Assembly (NCBI GenBank): GCA_902779575.1
Contig: CACZBW010000005.1
Span: forward strand, 62,001 to 126,000
DNA: 64,000 nt
Origin: an uncultured Lachnospiraceae bacterium
Lineage (GTDB): Bacteria; Bacillota; Clostridia; Lachnospirales; Lachnospiraceae
Reading direction: 5' to 3'
The notes beneath the pieces were generated by a model. The model had not been told where the DNA came from. It worked only from the letters and a program-made list of their open reading frames with translations, and did not search any database. Shown here one piece after another: positions 1 through 7,439 of the stretch. Each line of letters begins with the position of its first letter. The stretch's first letter is position 1. Both the position numbers and the translations under genes were made by a program.

Positions 1-34
1 GAAAAAAGAACCGGGCAGACAGGTCTGCCCGGTT
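1..34 (-). terminator. Rho-independent terminator of the rpiB/transketolase operon
   Basis: A perfect 12-base-pair stem (9-20 with 23-34) with a 2-base loop is followed on the minus strand by a run of Ts (complement of 1-8). It lies about 35 bases past the rpiB stop, so it should end the minus-strand operon. Confidence 0.9.
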
Positions 35-68
35 CGTATTTGCTTTTAGTCAGAAGGATTCGTACAGA

Positions 69-509
69 TTATTCTTCTTCCGGAGTGTCGATCAGAGCGA
101 TCCTTCTCTTATGCCGTTCATCTTCCGAGAACGGGGTATTCAGGAAGGTATCCACAATCATCAGCGCCAGGCCGGGACCGACAACCCTTCCGCCCATCGC
201 CAGGATATTGGCGTCATTGTGCTGACGGGTCGCTTCCGCGGAGAAGCAGTCATGGCAGACAGCCGCGCGGATCCCCTTATAACGGTTTGCTGTTATGGAG
301 ATGCCGAGTCCGGTCCCGCAGATCAGAATTCCCTTCTCGCTCTCTCCGCTCAGGATGCTCTTCACAACTTTTCTTGCATAGATGGGATAGTCTGTCGACT
401 TCGTATCGAAAGTCCCGAAATTCTTATATTCGATTCCTTTCTCATCCAGGTGGGCAATAACCTCCTGCATGAGATCAAATCCGCCGTGGTCACAGCCCAA
501 AGCGATCAT
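69..509 (-). CDS. rpiB: Ribose-5-phosphate isomerase B
   Basis: Cytosolic sugar isomerase of the RpiB/LacAB family, 146 residues, the usual length for the family. It interconverts ribose 5-phosphate and ribulose 5-phosphate in the pentose phosphate pathway. The N-terminus has the conserved CDHGG segment (residues 6-10). The ICGTGLGIS segment (63-71) carries the catalytic Cys64, and RQHNDANILAMGGRV (96-109) matches the family phosphate/active-site region. It is the last gene of a minus-strand operon, 29 bases after the C-terminal transketolase subunit, which fits a joint non-oxidative pentose phosphate module. Some RpiB relatives act on allose or galactose 6-phosphates; the neighbouring transketolase makes the ribose role the best call. 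Confidence 0.93.
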   Translation of the reverse strand: MIALGCDHGGFDLMQEVIAHLDEKGIEYKNFGTFDTKSTDYPIYARKVVKSILSGESEKGILICGTGLGISITANRYKGIRAAVCHDCFSAEATRQHNDANILAMGGRVVGPGLALMIVDTFLNTPFSEDERHKRRIALIDTPEEE

Positions 510-538
510 ATCAGGTCTCCTTCCCGCAGATGTCTCTC

Positions 539-1477
539 TTAAACAAATGCCTTAACCTGCTCGTATACGCCGTCCCCATCCAGCTTATACTTCTTCAGAA
601 GATCTGCTGCAGAGCCGGACTCACCGAATACGTCGTGGATACCGATCCGGCACATCTTTGTGGGCTGCTTCTCGGAAAGAAGCTCGGCAACTGCACCGCC
701 GAGACCGCCGATCACGGAAGCTTCCTCCACGGTGACGACCTTTCCTGTCTTCGCAGCGCTGCAGAGGATCAGCTCCTCATCGAGCGGCTTGATGGTATGG
801 ATGTTGATGACTTCCGCGCTGACGCCCTCTTCCGCAAGCTTCTCAGCCGCGACAAGGGCCGAATTCACGCAGAGGCCTGTGGCTACGATCGTTACGTCCG
901 TTCCTTCTCTCAGAAGAACGCCTTTTCCGATCTCGAACTTATAGTCCGGTCTGTCATTGATTACCGGAACCGCATAGCGGCCGAATCTGAGATATACCGG
1001 GCCGACATATTCATAAGCTGCCTTCACCGCGGCTCTCGCCTCGATGTCATCCGCAGGATTGATGATAACCATCCCCGGGATGGTTCTCATAAGCGCAATA
1101 TCCTCATTGCACTGATGCGTCGCACCGTCCTCACCGACGGAGATACCGGCATGCGTTGCGCCGATCTTGACGTTCAAATGCGGATAGCCGATAGAATTGC
1201 GGACCTGCTCAAATGCGCGGCCTGCCGCAAACATCGCGAATGTGGACGCGAAGGGAATCTTTCCGGTCGTAGCGATGCCGGCTGCGATGCCCATCATATT
1301 GGACTCTGCGATTCCGCAGTCAATATGACGCTCCGGAAACGCCTTCTTGAAAAGATCCGTTTTGGTCGCGCCTGCAAGGTCTGCATCCAGAACCACGAGA
1401 TCCTCATGTTCTTTTCCCAGCTCTACGAGAGCTTCACCATAACTCTGTCTGGTAGCGACTTTCTTTACTTCTGGCAT
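539..1477 (-). CDS. Transketolase, C-terminal subunit (split enzyme)
   Basis: This 312-residue protein holds the pyrimidine-binding and C-terminal domains of transketolase. The N-terminal TPP half is the separate upstream gene, and the two coding regions overlap by 13 bases (1465-1477), which implies translational coupling and equal amounts. Visible family segments include the start PEVKKVATRQSYGEAL, the ES-NMMGIAAG stretch near residue 80 that contains the TPP-activating glutamate region, and the D-EDGATHQ segment near residue 115. With its partner it would transfer two-carbon units between sugar phosphates. Two-gene transketolases are common in Clostridia. A 1-deoxyxylulose 5-phosphate synthase or another split TPP enzyme is less likely because both halves are transketolase-like and rpiB follows. 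Confidence 0.92.
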   Translation of the reverse strand: MPEVKKVATRQSYGEALVELGKEHEDLVVLDADLAGATKTDLFKKAFPERHIDCGIAESNMMGIAAGIATTGKIPFASTFAMFAAGRAFEQVRNSIGYPHLNVKIGATHAGISVGEDGATHQCNEDIALMRTIPGMVIINPADDIEARAAVKAAYEYVGPVYLRFGRYAVPVINDRPDYKFEIGKGVLLREGTDVTIVATGLCVNSALVAAEKLAEEGVSAEVINIHTIKPLDEELILCSAAKTGKVVTVEEASVIGGLGGAVAELLSEKQPTKMCRIGIHDVFGESGSAADLLKKYKLDGDGVYEQVKAFV

Positions 1478-2304
1478 AATGCTTCCCCCACTTTCTTCAG
1501 ATCTTCCATGGCAACCGCGTACTGTTCATCATTCGGAGCCTTGCCGTGCCAGCCAACATTGTTCTCCATAAAGGAGACGCCCTTGCCCTTAACTGTCTTC
1601 ATAATGATCGCTGTGGGCATGCCTTTGGTCTCGCGGGCTTCTTTGAAAGCTTCCCTCAGCTGATCCATGTCATTCCCGTCTGCGACATTGATTACATGGA
1701 AATTGAATGCTTCAAACTTCTTATCGATGGGATACGGAGAGCAGACTTCGCTGATCGCGCCGTCGATCTGCAGGTTGTTGTTGTCAACGATCACGCACAG
1801 GTTGTCCAGTTTGTGGAATCCTGCGAACATGGAAGCTTCCCAGACCTGGCCTTCTTCGATCTCACCGTCTCCGAGGAGTGTATACACTCTCCATTTCTCG
1901 TCAGAAAGCTTTGCGGAAAGCGCCATTCCGACCGCCGCGCTGATGCCCTGTCCCAGAGATCCCGAACTCATATCCGTACCCGGAACTTCCTGCATACACG
2001 GATGGCCCTGCAGATAAGATCCCAGATGGCGCAGAGTCGGAAGATCCTCTACCGGAAAATATCCCCTGTGTGCAAGCGCACTGTAAAGACCCGGCGCAGT
2101 ATGGCCTTTGGAAAGGACAAATCTGTCGCGGTCCGCTTTCTTCGGGTCCTTCGGGTCGATGTTCATCTCCTCAAAATAAAGGTAGGTGAACACGTCTGCT
2201 GCGGACAGCGATCCGCCCGGGTGCCCTGCCTTGGCACCATGAACTGCGGTAACGATGCCCTTGCGAACTTCATTCGCCATCTTCTGTAACTCCAGCGTAT
2301 TCAT
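1465..2304 (-). CDS. Transketolase, N-terminal TPP-binding subunit (split enzyme)
   Basis: First gene of the operon, 279 residues. The thiamine diphosphate and magnesium motif is visible as LLGDGEIEEGQ followed by VIVDNNNLQIDG (GDG...NN pattern, about residues 143-180). The H-G-H-P-GGSLS segment near residue 27 matches the substrate channel of transketolases. The start is supported by AGGAG eight bases before the ATG (gaaaggagcagcagct). It pairs with the overlapping downstream gene to make the complete enzyme. An imperfect hairpin (2340-2369) lies in its upstream region and could be a leader structure. Confidence 0.93.
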   Translation of the reverse strand: MNTLELQKMANEVRKGIVTAVHGAKAGHPGGSLSAADVFTYLYFEEMNIDPKDPKKADRDRFVLSKGHTAPGLYSALAHRGYFPVEDLPTLRHLGSYLQGHPCMQEVPGTDMSSGSLGQGISAAVGMALSAKLSDEKWRVYTLLGDGEIEEGQVWEASMFAGFHKLDNLCVIVDNNNLQIDGAISEVCSPYPIDKKFEAFNFHVINVADGNDMDQLREAFKEARETKGMPTAIIMKTVKGKGVSFMENNVGWHGKAPNDEQYAVAMEDLKKVGEALCQK

Positions 2305-2339
2305 AGCTGCTGCTCCTTTCTGAACCTTCCTTTTCCTGT

Positions 2340-2369
2340 CAGCAGACCGCCTGATCAGCGGATCTGCTG
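2340..2369. other. Inverted repeat upstream of the transketolase operon
   Basis: CAGCAGACCGC (2340-2350) pairs with GCGG-A-TCTGCTG (2358-2369) across a 7-base loop. It sits 36 bases upstream of the transketolase start on the transcribed leader side. It has no T run, so a leader or regulatory hairpin is as likely as a terminator. Confidence 0.4.
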
Positions 2370-2473
2370 TAAATCACAACCTCAAGCCAGTTCCGGCAGA
2401 ATAGCCGATATACAACCATTAAACCACAAATTCCGTGGCACGTACAGAGGTGAATTATACAAGTTATAGCCGG

Positions 2474-2530
2474 GGAGACGCTGATTTATTTCTGAATGAC
2501 ACCTTCTGTTACCCTGGAAACAGCGTTTCC
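2474..2530. repeat. Interspersed intergenic repeat, copy 1
   Basis: This stretch is about 45 of 51 positions identical to 28574-28629. It has imperfect terminal inverted repeats: GGAGACGCTG on the left, and GGAAACGCTG when the right end is read on the other strand. It lies in a 437-base gene-free stretch (2305-2741) that otherwise holds only the hairpin at 2340 and the terminator at 2696-2735. It may be a small mobile palindromic element of the REP or MITE kind. Confidence 0.55.
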
Positions 2531-2695
2531 CTGAATATTCTTCGAGCGCGCAATGTGCTCAAAGCCGTCTGCCGCGCGGTCCGCAGAGCGGGCTTTCCGC
2601 CGAGCGGCACCGTGATCCGCCGAAGGCAGGAATTTCCTGCTGCAGCATATACAGCGGTGCACAATTACAGACGGCAGCGGATTATGATCGCGTAT

Positions 2696-2735
2696 AAAAA
2701 AAAGGAACCGGATTTCCTTCTGAAAATCCGGTTCC
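2696..2735 (-). terminator. Terminator of the J-domain gene
   Basis: GGAACCGGATTT (2704-2715) pairs perfectly with AAATCCGGTTCC (2724-2735). On the minus strand the stem is followed by eight Ts (2696-2703). It begins 7 bases after the stop codon of the J-domain gene. Confidence 0.92.
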
Positions 2736-2741
2736 GTTCCT

Positions 2742-3581
2742 TCATGCGGCGCTGCTGCCTCCGCCTTTATTCTTCCTCAGCTGTTCATACTCCTTCAGTT
2801 TGCGCACTTCAGCCCTGCTCAGGTCTGTCGGCACCGTAATCTGAATGACAACATAGAGATCTCCTCTCAGATTCGGATGCACGCTGCTGCTCTTCCCTCT
2901 GCCGCTGAGCCGGAATTTCCTTCCGCACTGACAGCCGGCGGGAATCTTCAGCATCACGGGGCCGGTCGGCGTCTGAACCTTTACCTCACCGCCGAAGCAG
3001 GCCATCGTAAAGGGAATATGGACCTCTTTCTGCAGATCCAGCTTCTCCGTAAAATCCGCCCCCGGGCCGCTTCTGAAATCGCTTCCGCCGAAACCGCTCC
3101 CGAAAGCTGCGCTGCCTGAGTTATATCCATATCCGAATCCGGATTCTTTGCCCCGGCCTGAACTGCCCGCTGCCTGTCCGGAAAACATGCCGCCGAAAAG
3201 ATCTCCGAAAATATCCTTCATGCGGGGATCATCCGCATTAAAATGAAATTCATGATAAGTTCCGTTCCCGTCTGACCAGGAAGCGGAATTCCCGGCGCCG
3301 CCGAAACCGCCGAATCCTCCGTATGAACCTGAACCTGCAGATGAAGCGCCTTCCTCGAAAGCTGCCATGCCGAACTGATCATACAGTTTACGTTTTTCGG
3401 GATCGCTCAGAACTTCGTATGCTTCCGTAACTTCCTTGAAGCGCTGCTCCGCCTCCGCATTCCCCTGGTTGCTGTCCGGATGATATTTTTTCGCAAGCTT
3501 TCTGTAGGCCTTTTTCAGCTCAGCCTCCGCCGCGTCCTTTTTTACTCCGAGGACTTCATAAAAATCGCGTTTTGCTGCCAT
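2742..3581 (-). CDS. J-domain co-chaperone without zinc finger (CbpA/DnaJ-like)
   Basis: The J domain occupies the first 70 residues with the HPD motif in [10 protein letters not shown], which stimulates DnaK-type ATPase activity. A Gly/Phe-rich linker (about 80-165) is followed by a single C-terminal substrate-binding domain ([21 protein letters not shown]). The CXXCXGXG zinc-finger repeats of true DnaJ are absent, and at 279 residues it is shorter than DnaJ, so it is a type II-like J protein. The start at 3581 gives 9 bases after GGAGG; an in-frame ATG at 3587 leaves only 3. A CIRCE operator overlapping its promoter (3656-3698) points to HrcA heat-shock control. It stands alone, ended by its own terminator. 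Confidence 0.88.
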   Translation of the reverse strand: MAAKRDFYEVLGVKKDAAEAELKKAYRKLAKKYHPDSNQGNAEAEQRFKEVTEAYEVLSDPEKRKLYDQFGMAAFEEGASSAGSGSYGGFGGFGGAGNSASWSDGNGTYHEFHFNADDPRMKDIFGDLFGGMFSGQAAGSSGRGKESGFGYGYNSGSAAFGSGFGGSDFRSGPGADFTEKLDLQKEVHIPFTMACFGGEVKVQTPTGPVMLKIPAGCQCGRKFRLSGRGKSSSVHPNLRGDLYVVIQITVPTDLSRAEVRKLKEYEQLRKNKGGGSSAA

Positions 3582-3655
3582 CTGCATTCACCTCCTTTTC
3601 TCCAAATCTATATAAAAATCTTATTTTAGAAGATAATCTGCTTTCTCCTGATAGT

Positions 3656-3684
3656 GTTATACACCAAATTGTTAGCAGAGTCAA
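3656..3684 (-). promoter_or_regulatory. Sigma-A promoter of the J-domain gene
   Basis: On the minus strand TTGACT (3684-3679), a 17-base spacer and TATAAC (3661-3656) form a near-consensus promoter about 70 bases before the start codon. The -35 box lies inside the CIRCE operator. Confidence 0.75.
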
Positions 3685-3698
3685 TACTTGAGTGCTAA
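3672..3698. promoter_or_regulatory. CIRCE operator (HrcA binding site)
   Basis: TTAGCAGAG, nine bases, GAGTGCTAA. The right arm is a 9/9 match and the left arm a 6/9 match to the CIRCE consensus TTAGCACTC-N9-GAGTGCTAA, with the correct spacer. It overlaps the -35 box of the J-domain gene, the typical arrangement for HrcA repression. Confidence 0.85.
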
Positions 3699-3814
3699 TG
3701 CGCGACAATTCTTTTTCAACTGTCTCTGCCCATGAAAATATGGACGCCGCGTTCGGGCTTTTTCATCAGACAGGTAGAGCGTTACAGCCTTGGGCCGTTC
3801 CCGCAGGTCCCGCA

Positions 3815-3865
3815 ATAACTGCCGGCATCAGATAACTGCCGGCATCAGATAACTGCCGGCATCAC
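3815..3865. repeat. Three tandem 17-base repeats
   Basis: The unit ATAACTGCCGGCATCAG occurs at 3815-3831 and 3832-3848, and at 3849-3864 followed by C instead of G. Each unit contains the palindrome GCCGGC. The array is just past the terminator of the surface protein gene, and I see no gene in 3588-4006. Confidence 0.9.
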
Positions 3866-3867
3866 GT

Positions 3868-3906
3868 AAAAAAGGCGCTTCGGACCTCTGCGGTCTGAAG
3901 CGCCTT
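3868..3906 (-). terminator. Terminator of the secreted surface protein gene
   Basis: AAGGCGCTTC (3872-3881) pairs with GAAGCGCCTT (3897-3906), extended by GGACC/GGTCT, with six Ts on the minus strand. It is about 100 bases downstream of the stop at 4007. Confidence 0.88.
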
Positions 3907-4006
3907 CTGATTCTGTCATTCTGTCTGAGGAAACTTCTGTATCCCGTTCTTCTTTTTGCAGGAGAACGCGGTTGTTATAGTTCTTCTCCTCCGGAAAGCG
4001 GACAAA

Positions 4007-5293
4007 TCAGTTCACTGTCACATTACAGGTTGAAAATACGCCATTCTCCGCTACACAGTAAATAACTGCATCGCCTTTGGCTATTCCCACGATCTGGCCG
4101 TTCGATCCGACCGTTGCGACACCCGGATTGTTGGAGTAATAGCGGATTGAGGAAACAAAACCGGGCTGCGGAAGATTCTTCTTTGTCTTCACCTGCACCG
4201 TCAGCATACGGAAAGAGCCGGCATTCATGGCAATACCGGGCTGGTCGACAATCACTTTCTTTGCCGCAGCCTTGCCGGTCATCGTGCCAGTGAAGCAATA
4301 AATCTCAGGGCTCTGGCAGATCAGCATATTATTGCTTCCGAATGCATCCACACGGTATTTGTAGGAGAAGTTCTTCTGATGGCCTCCGATGTTTACGGAA
4401 TATACTCCGGCCGGTTCCCTTCTCACTTCAACGGTCGCGCCTGTCTTTGCCGCCGCTACGGAAGTAGCGCTCGCCGCGGCTGCAGAGCCGTAAGGATATG
4501 CAATCGCAGTATTGGCAACGGCAGTACTGCCTGTAACAGCGGTTCCGCCTGCAACAGGGATCCCGCCTGCGACAGGTACCGCAACTGCGGCTTTTGCGCT
4601 GTTGGCTGACAGCGGAGTCCTGTAGATTACATAATATGCAGCTCCTTCAACCGGAGTCCAGCTGACATTGATCTTTTTCTTTCCTACCGGAACAGCAGTT
4701 GCCATAATCACCGGAGCGTAACGTCTGTTCCACTGTGCATACAGTGTAATCGTCTTATGCTCCACAACGCCTTTTCCAAGGCCGGTGTTATAGGAAACCT
4801 GCTGATTATTCTGATATACGGTACCGCCCCCGTTCGGGTTCGTGTTCCAGTTTACAAAAGTATATCCGGACCTGTTAAAAACATTCGAAGGCAGGTTTAC
4901 GGTTGTGCCATACTTGACAACAAGAGGAGCCATTCCTCCGATCCCGCCGTTTCCGTCGAAAGTGATCGTCATATCGGAAGCGTCCCATCTTCCATAGACC
5001 GTCAGTTTCTGAGCCATCAACTTCTGGGTCTCTACCCATTCATCCCTGTCGGGATAAAGGGACCAGCCCCTGAATGTCGCCCCATCCGCAACCGGAACAG
5101 GCAGTATTCCGCTGGGAGTCGTCATAACGGTCCCTTCCTTCAGCTCCTTGGCCGGAATCTGCTCCCCGTATCCGTTCATATTAAACTCAAGCGTGTTGGC
5201 AGACGTAACATTCATACGCCCTGCCAGAAGCATAAATACAGCAAGCAGCATTCCGAACAGCAATACTTTCTTCTGCAGTACTCTCTCCTTCAT
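4007..5293 (-). CDS. Secreted surface protein with Listeria-Bacteroides repeats and Ig-like domain
   Basis: This 428-residue protein has an N-terminal signal peptide (MKERV... followed by a hydrophobic stretch to about residue 25). Next come two InlB B-repeat (Flg_new) type modules: one ending near FRGWSLYPDRDEW, and a clear one with ITFDGNGG... GYTFVNWNTNPNGGG...TLYAQW. A fibronectin-III-like strand segment follows, interrupted by an Ala/Val/Gly-rich low-complexity stretch. The C-terminus is a BIG2 bacterial Ig-like domain (NNPGVATVGSNGQIVGIAKGDAVI). The role is probably cell-surface or extracellular; no LPXTG anchor is visible. The start at 5293 is preferred because it opens the signal peptide and follows AAGGAGG at 12 bases; an in-frame upstream start at 5344 would precede that site. 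Confidence 0.78.
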   Translation of the reverse strand: MKERVLQKKVLLFGMLLAVFMLLAGRMNVTSANTLEFNMNGYGEQIPAKELKEGTVMTTPSGILPVPVADGATFRGWSLYPDRDEWVETQKLMAQKLTVYGRWDASDMTITFDGNGGIGGMAPLVVKYGTTVNLPSNVFNRSGYTFVNWNTNPNGGGTVYQNNQQVSYNTGLGKGVVEHKTITLYAQWNRRYAPVIMATAVPVGKKKINVSWTPVEGAAYYVIYRTPLSANSAKAAVAVPVAGGIPVAGGTAVTGSTAVANTAIAYPYGSAAAASATSVAAAKTGATVEVRREPAGVYSVNIGGHQKNFSYKYRVDAFGSNNMLICQSPEIYCFTGTMTGKAAAKKVIVDQPGIAMNAGSFRMLTVQVKTKKNLPQPGFVSSIRYYSNNPGVATVGSNGQIVGIAKGDAVIYCVAENGVFSTCNVTVN

Positions 5294-5559
5294 AACCCAG
5301 TGACCCCTCCTTAGATAATATATAAAAAACATTATTCTGAGCAATAATTAAACCGTAATACAGTATAGCAGAGTTCCTTTCAAATTGCACCACTATATTT
5401 TGATAAATCCGTAGAATTTTAACGAACTTTGAATTATAATGCTTGTCATATTGATCAAATGATTACGCCGCTGAAAGTATAATTACGGATTGCTCCGTGT
5501 TTCAGCAGGATCAGGCCGGCCGGGTAACCGCCCTTAAGATTTACAGGAGGATGCCGCCC

Positions 5560-6141
5560 ATGTTCAACTGGATTCAGTTTCTCACTTATGCAGTTTCAAC
5601 CACGATGACCCCCGGGCCGAACAATATTATGTCCATGAGCAACGCAAGCAGGGTCGGACTGAAAAAGTCCTATCCCTTCAACATCGGAATCTGGTGCGGA
5701 TTTTCCATCGTCATGATCATCTGCGCGCTCTTTACCTCCGCGCTTTCCGCCCTGATCCCGAAAATCCGGACGCCCATGCTTGTGCTGGGAGCCTGCTACA
5801 TGCTCTATCTTGCCTGGAAAACCTTCCGCCGCCCGACAGTCATCGAGGAGAAAAGTTCTCCGATGGGATTTCTGAACGGCTTCGTGCTTGAATTCATGAA
5901 CCCGAAGATTTTTATCTACGGGATTGTTTCCATGGAAGGTTATATTCTTCCTTACTACGAAGGAAACTGGCCTGCCCTGATCGCGTTCGCCATCCTTCTG
6001 GCCACGATCGGCTGCTTCTTCAATATCTGCTGGGCTCTGTTCGGAACGATATTCTCCGTCCTTTTTTCGAAATACGGAAAGATTACCAATACAATCATGG
6101 CGCTTCTGCTCGTCTACTGCGCCATCTCCCTGTTCCGCTGA
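5560..6141 (+). CDS. LysE/RhtB family amino-acid exporter
   Basis: This 193-residue polytopic membrane protein has the LysE-family start (FLTYAVSTTMTPGPNNIM), including the conserved TPGPN motif near residue 20. A glycine/serine hydrophobic helix and the F-x-NPK segment (EFMNPKIFIYG) near residue 110 follow. Five to six membrane helices are expected. Family members export amino acids or related small molecules; the substrate cannot be read from the sequence. The start at 5560 lies 9 bases after AGGAGG; an in-frame ATG at 5551 sits directly on the ribosome binding site. It is a single plus-strand gene between divergent and unrelated genes. Confidence 0.85.
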   Translation: MFNWIQFLTYAVSTTMTPGPNNIMSMSNASRVGLKKSYPFNIGIWCGFSIVMIICALFTSALSALIPKIRTPMLVLGACYMLYLAWKTFRRPTVIEEKSSPMGFLNGFVLEFMNPKIFIYGIVSMEGYILPYYEGNWPALIAFAILLATIGCFFNICWALFGTIFSVLFSKYGKITNTIMALLLVYCAISLFR

Positions 6142-6220
6142 CACAGGGCTGTCCTGCTTCTGTTCCTGCCGGTAAATCTGTTTCATTCCGGACGGGAACG
6201 GTTTTATATGTCCGGAGCCT

Positions 6221-6285
6221 TAAAAAGCTTTTCTATTCTGAAATTGTAAAAAGCTTTTAAGACCCGAAAGCTCAAAAAAGCTTGA
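6221..6285. promoter_or_regulatory. Three phased AAAGCTT palindromes upstream of the NlpC/P60 gene
   Basis: Near-identical palindromes are centred at 6227.5 (TAAAAAGCTTTT), 6253.5 (TAAAAAGCTTTTAA) and 6280.5 (TCAAAAAAGCTTGA), so the centres are 26 and 27 bases apart. The third overlaps the -35 box of the promoter at 6282. This looks like an operator array for an unidentified regulator. Confidence 0.5.
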
Positions 6286-6311
6286 CTTCTGTGAAGAAAT
6301 TACTTTATTAT
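6282..6311 (+). promoter_or_regulatory. Sigma-A promoter of the NlpC/P60 gene
   Basis: TTGACT (6282-6287), an 18-base spacer and TATTAT (6306-6311), about 80 bases before the start codon. Confidence 0.65.
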
Positions 6312-6392
6312 TAAGAGTAAATGTTAAGGAAGTATTTCAAAAGTAATAAGGGAAAGTCAGGGGAGAATTGTTGTCATAAAGGGGTTATGCTT

Positions 6393-7271
6393 ATGAAGAA
6401 ACGTATTTTCAGCGCCTTGTTCCTGTGCGCGCTCATGACCATGTTTATGGCCGTCGCGGCGCATGCGGACTGGCAGAATGTGAACGGGGTCTGGATGTAT
6501 TACGATGCCTCCGGGTATCCGGTATACAGCCGCTGGGTGGACGGCCGCCGCTACTATGTGGACGCGACGGGAGCCCGTGTGACAGGATTGAACGAGATCG
6601 ACGGCCTTAAGTATTATTTTGATCCGGCGACCGGCGTGCTCAGGAAAGGAAAATTCCAGATCAACGGCCATGTATTCCTGGCGCACCGGACGAAAGGCTC
6701 TCTCTACGAAAATGAATTCGTCCGTTTTAACGGGAAAAACTATTATGCGAAAGCGAACGGAGAAGCTGCCGCTTTTGACTGGGTGCGGGTCAACGGAACC
6801 TTCTACTGGTTTGACGGCAAGGGAAGACAGACAAATATAAAAGCCGTCGGCGCAGCCCCCGCGGGCGATGCGTCCCTTGGACAGAAGATCGCGAACTACG
6901 CCCGCCAGTTTGTCGGCAATCCCTACGTATGGGGCGGAACCAGTCTGACCCACGGCGCGGACTGTTCCGGTTTCTGCTACTCCGTCTTCGGTCATTTCGG
7001 AATCATGCTGATGCGTGTGGCGAATGACCAGATGCACGGCCCGAACGCCAGCCTGATCGCAAGCGGCTACCGGCGCGGACACGAAGTATCCCAGAAGGAC
7101 CTCCTGCCGGGAGACCTGTGCTTCTACGGATCGAATGGATACGCCCATCACGTGGCCATGTATATCGGAAACGGCATGGTCGTCGAAGCCGCAGGATCGG
7201 CTTACGGCATCATAACCGGATCCATGTACCGGGGAGGAACGCCGATCCGCTATATGCGCTACTGGGGATAA
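6393..7271 (+). CDS. Secreted NlpC/P60 cell-wall hydrolase with cell-wall-binding repeats
   Basis: This 292-residue precursor has a typical signal peptide (MKKRIFSALF... AAHA, cleavage near residue 25). Residues 26-150 carry aromatic/glycine repeats of the choline/glucan-binding type (GVWMYYDASGYPV, GRRYYVDATGARV, GLKYYFDPATGVL, NGTFYWFDGKGRQ). Residues 163-292 form an NlpC/P60 peptidase with catalytic Cys191 in GADCSGF and His253 in YAHHVAMYIG. It should cut peptidoglycan stem peptides outside the cell. The start at 6393 gives 8 bases after AAAGGGG; the ATG at 6387 is too close. A palindrome array overlaps its promoter, so it is probably regulated. Confidence 0.92.
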   Translation: MKKRIFSALFLCALMTMFMAVAAHADWQNVNGVWMYYDASGYPVYSRWVDGRRYYVDATGARVTGLNEIDGLKYYFDPATGVLRKGKFQINGHVFLAHRTKGSLYENEFVRFNGKNYYAKANGEAAAFDWVRVNGTFYWFDGKGRQTNIKAVGAAPAGDASLGQKIANYARQFVGNPYVWGGTSLTHGADCSGFCYSVFGHFGIMLMRVANDQMHGPNASLIASGYRRGHEVSQKDLLPGDLCFYGSNGYAHHVAMYIGNGMVVEAAGSAYGIITGSMYRGGTPIRYMRYWG

Positions 7272-7306
7272 AAAAATAACTTCGCACAAAAAGATAACTG
7301 TTTAAG

Positions 7307-7341
7307 ACAGGACCGGAGTTTAAGCTCCGGCCCTGTTTTTT
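7307..7341 (+). terminator. Terminator of the NlpC/P60 gene
   Basis: ACAGG-A-CCGGAG pairs with CTCCGG-C-CCTGT, followed by six Ts, 36 bases after the stop codon. Confidence 0.9.
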
Positions 7342-7439
7342 CGCATAAGTATATAGCTTCAAAGATACAATACGCTTCTTCGGCAGCGGAAGCCGGAGCA
7401 ATCCCGGCGGCAAAACTGCGGTGCAGCTGCCTCCTCCGA

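Noticed and set aside
2500-2640. Possible tRNA or small RNA in the GC-rich gap downstream of the J-domain gene
   Set aside because: No cloverleaf pattern or anticodon arm could be drawn; the hairpins present are short and unrelated.
2435-2839. 134-codon plus-strand frame upstream of the J-domain gene
   Set aside because: It crosses the interspersed repeat and the terminator of the opposite gene and has no ribosome binding site.
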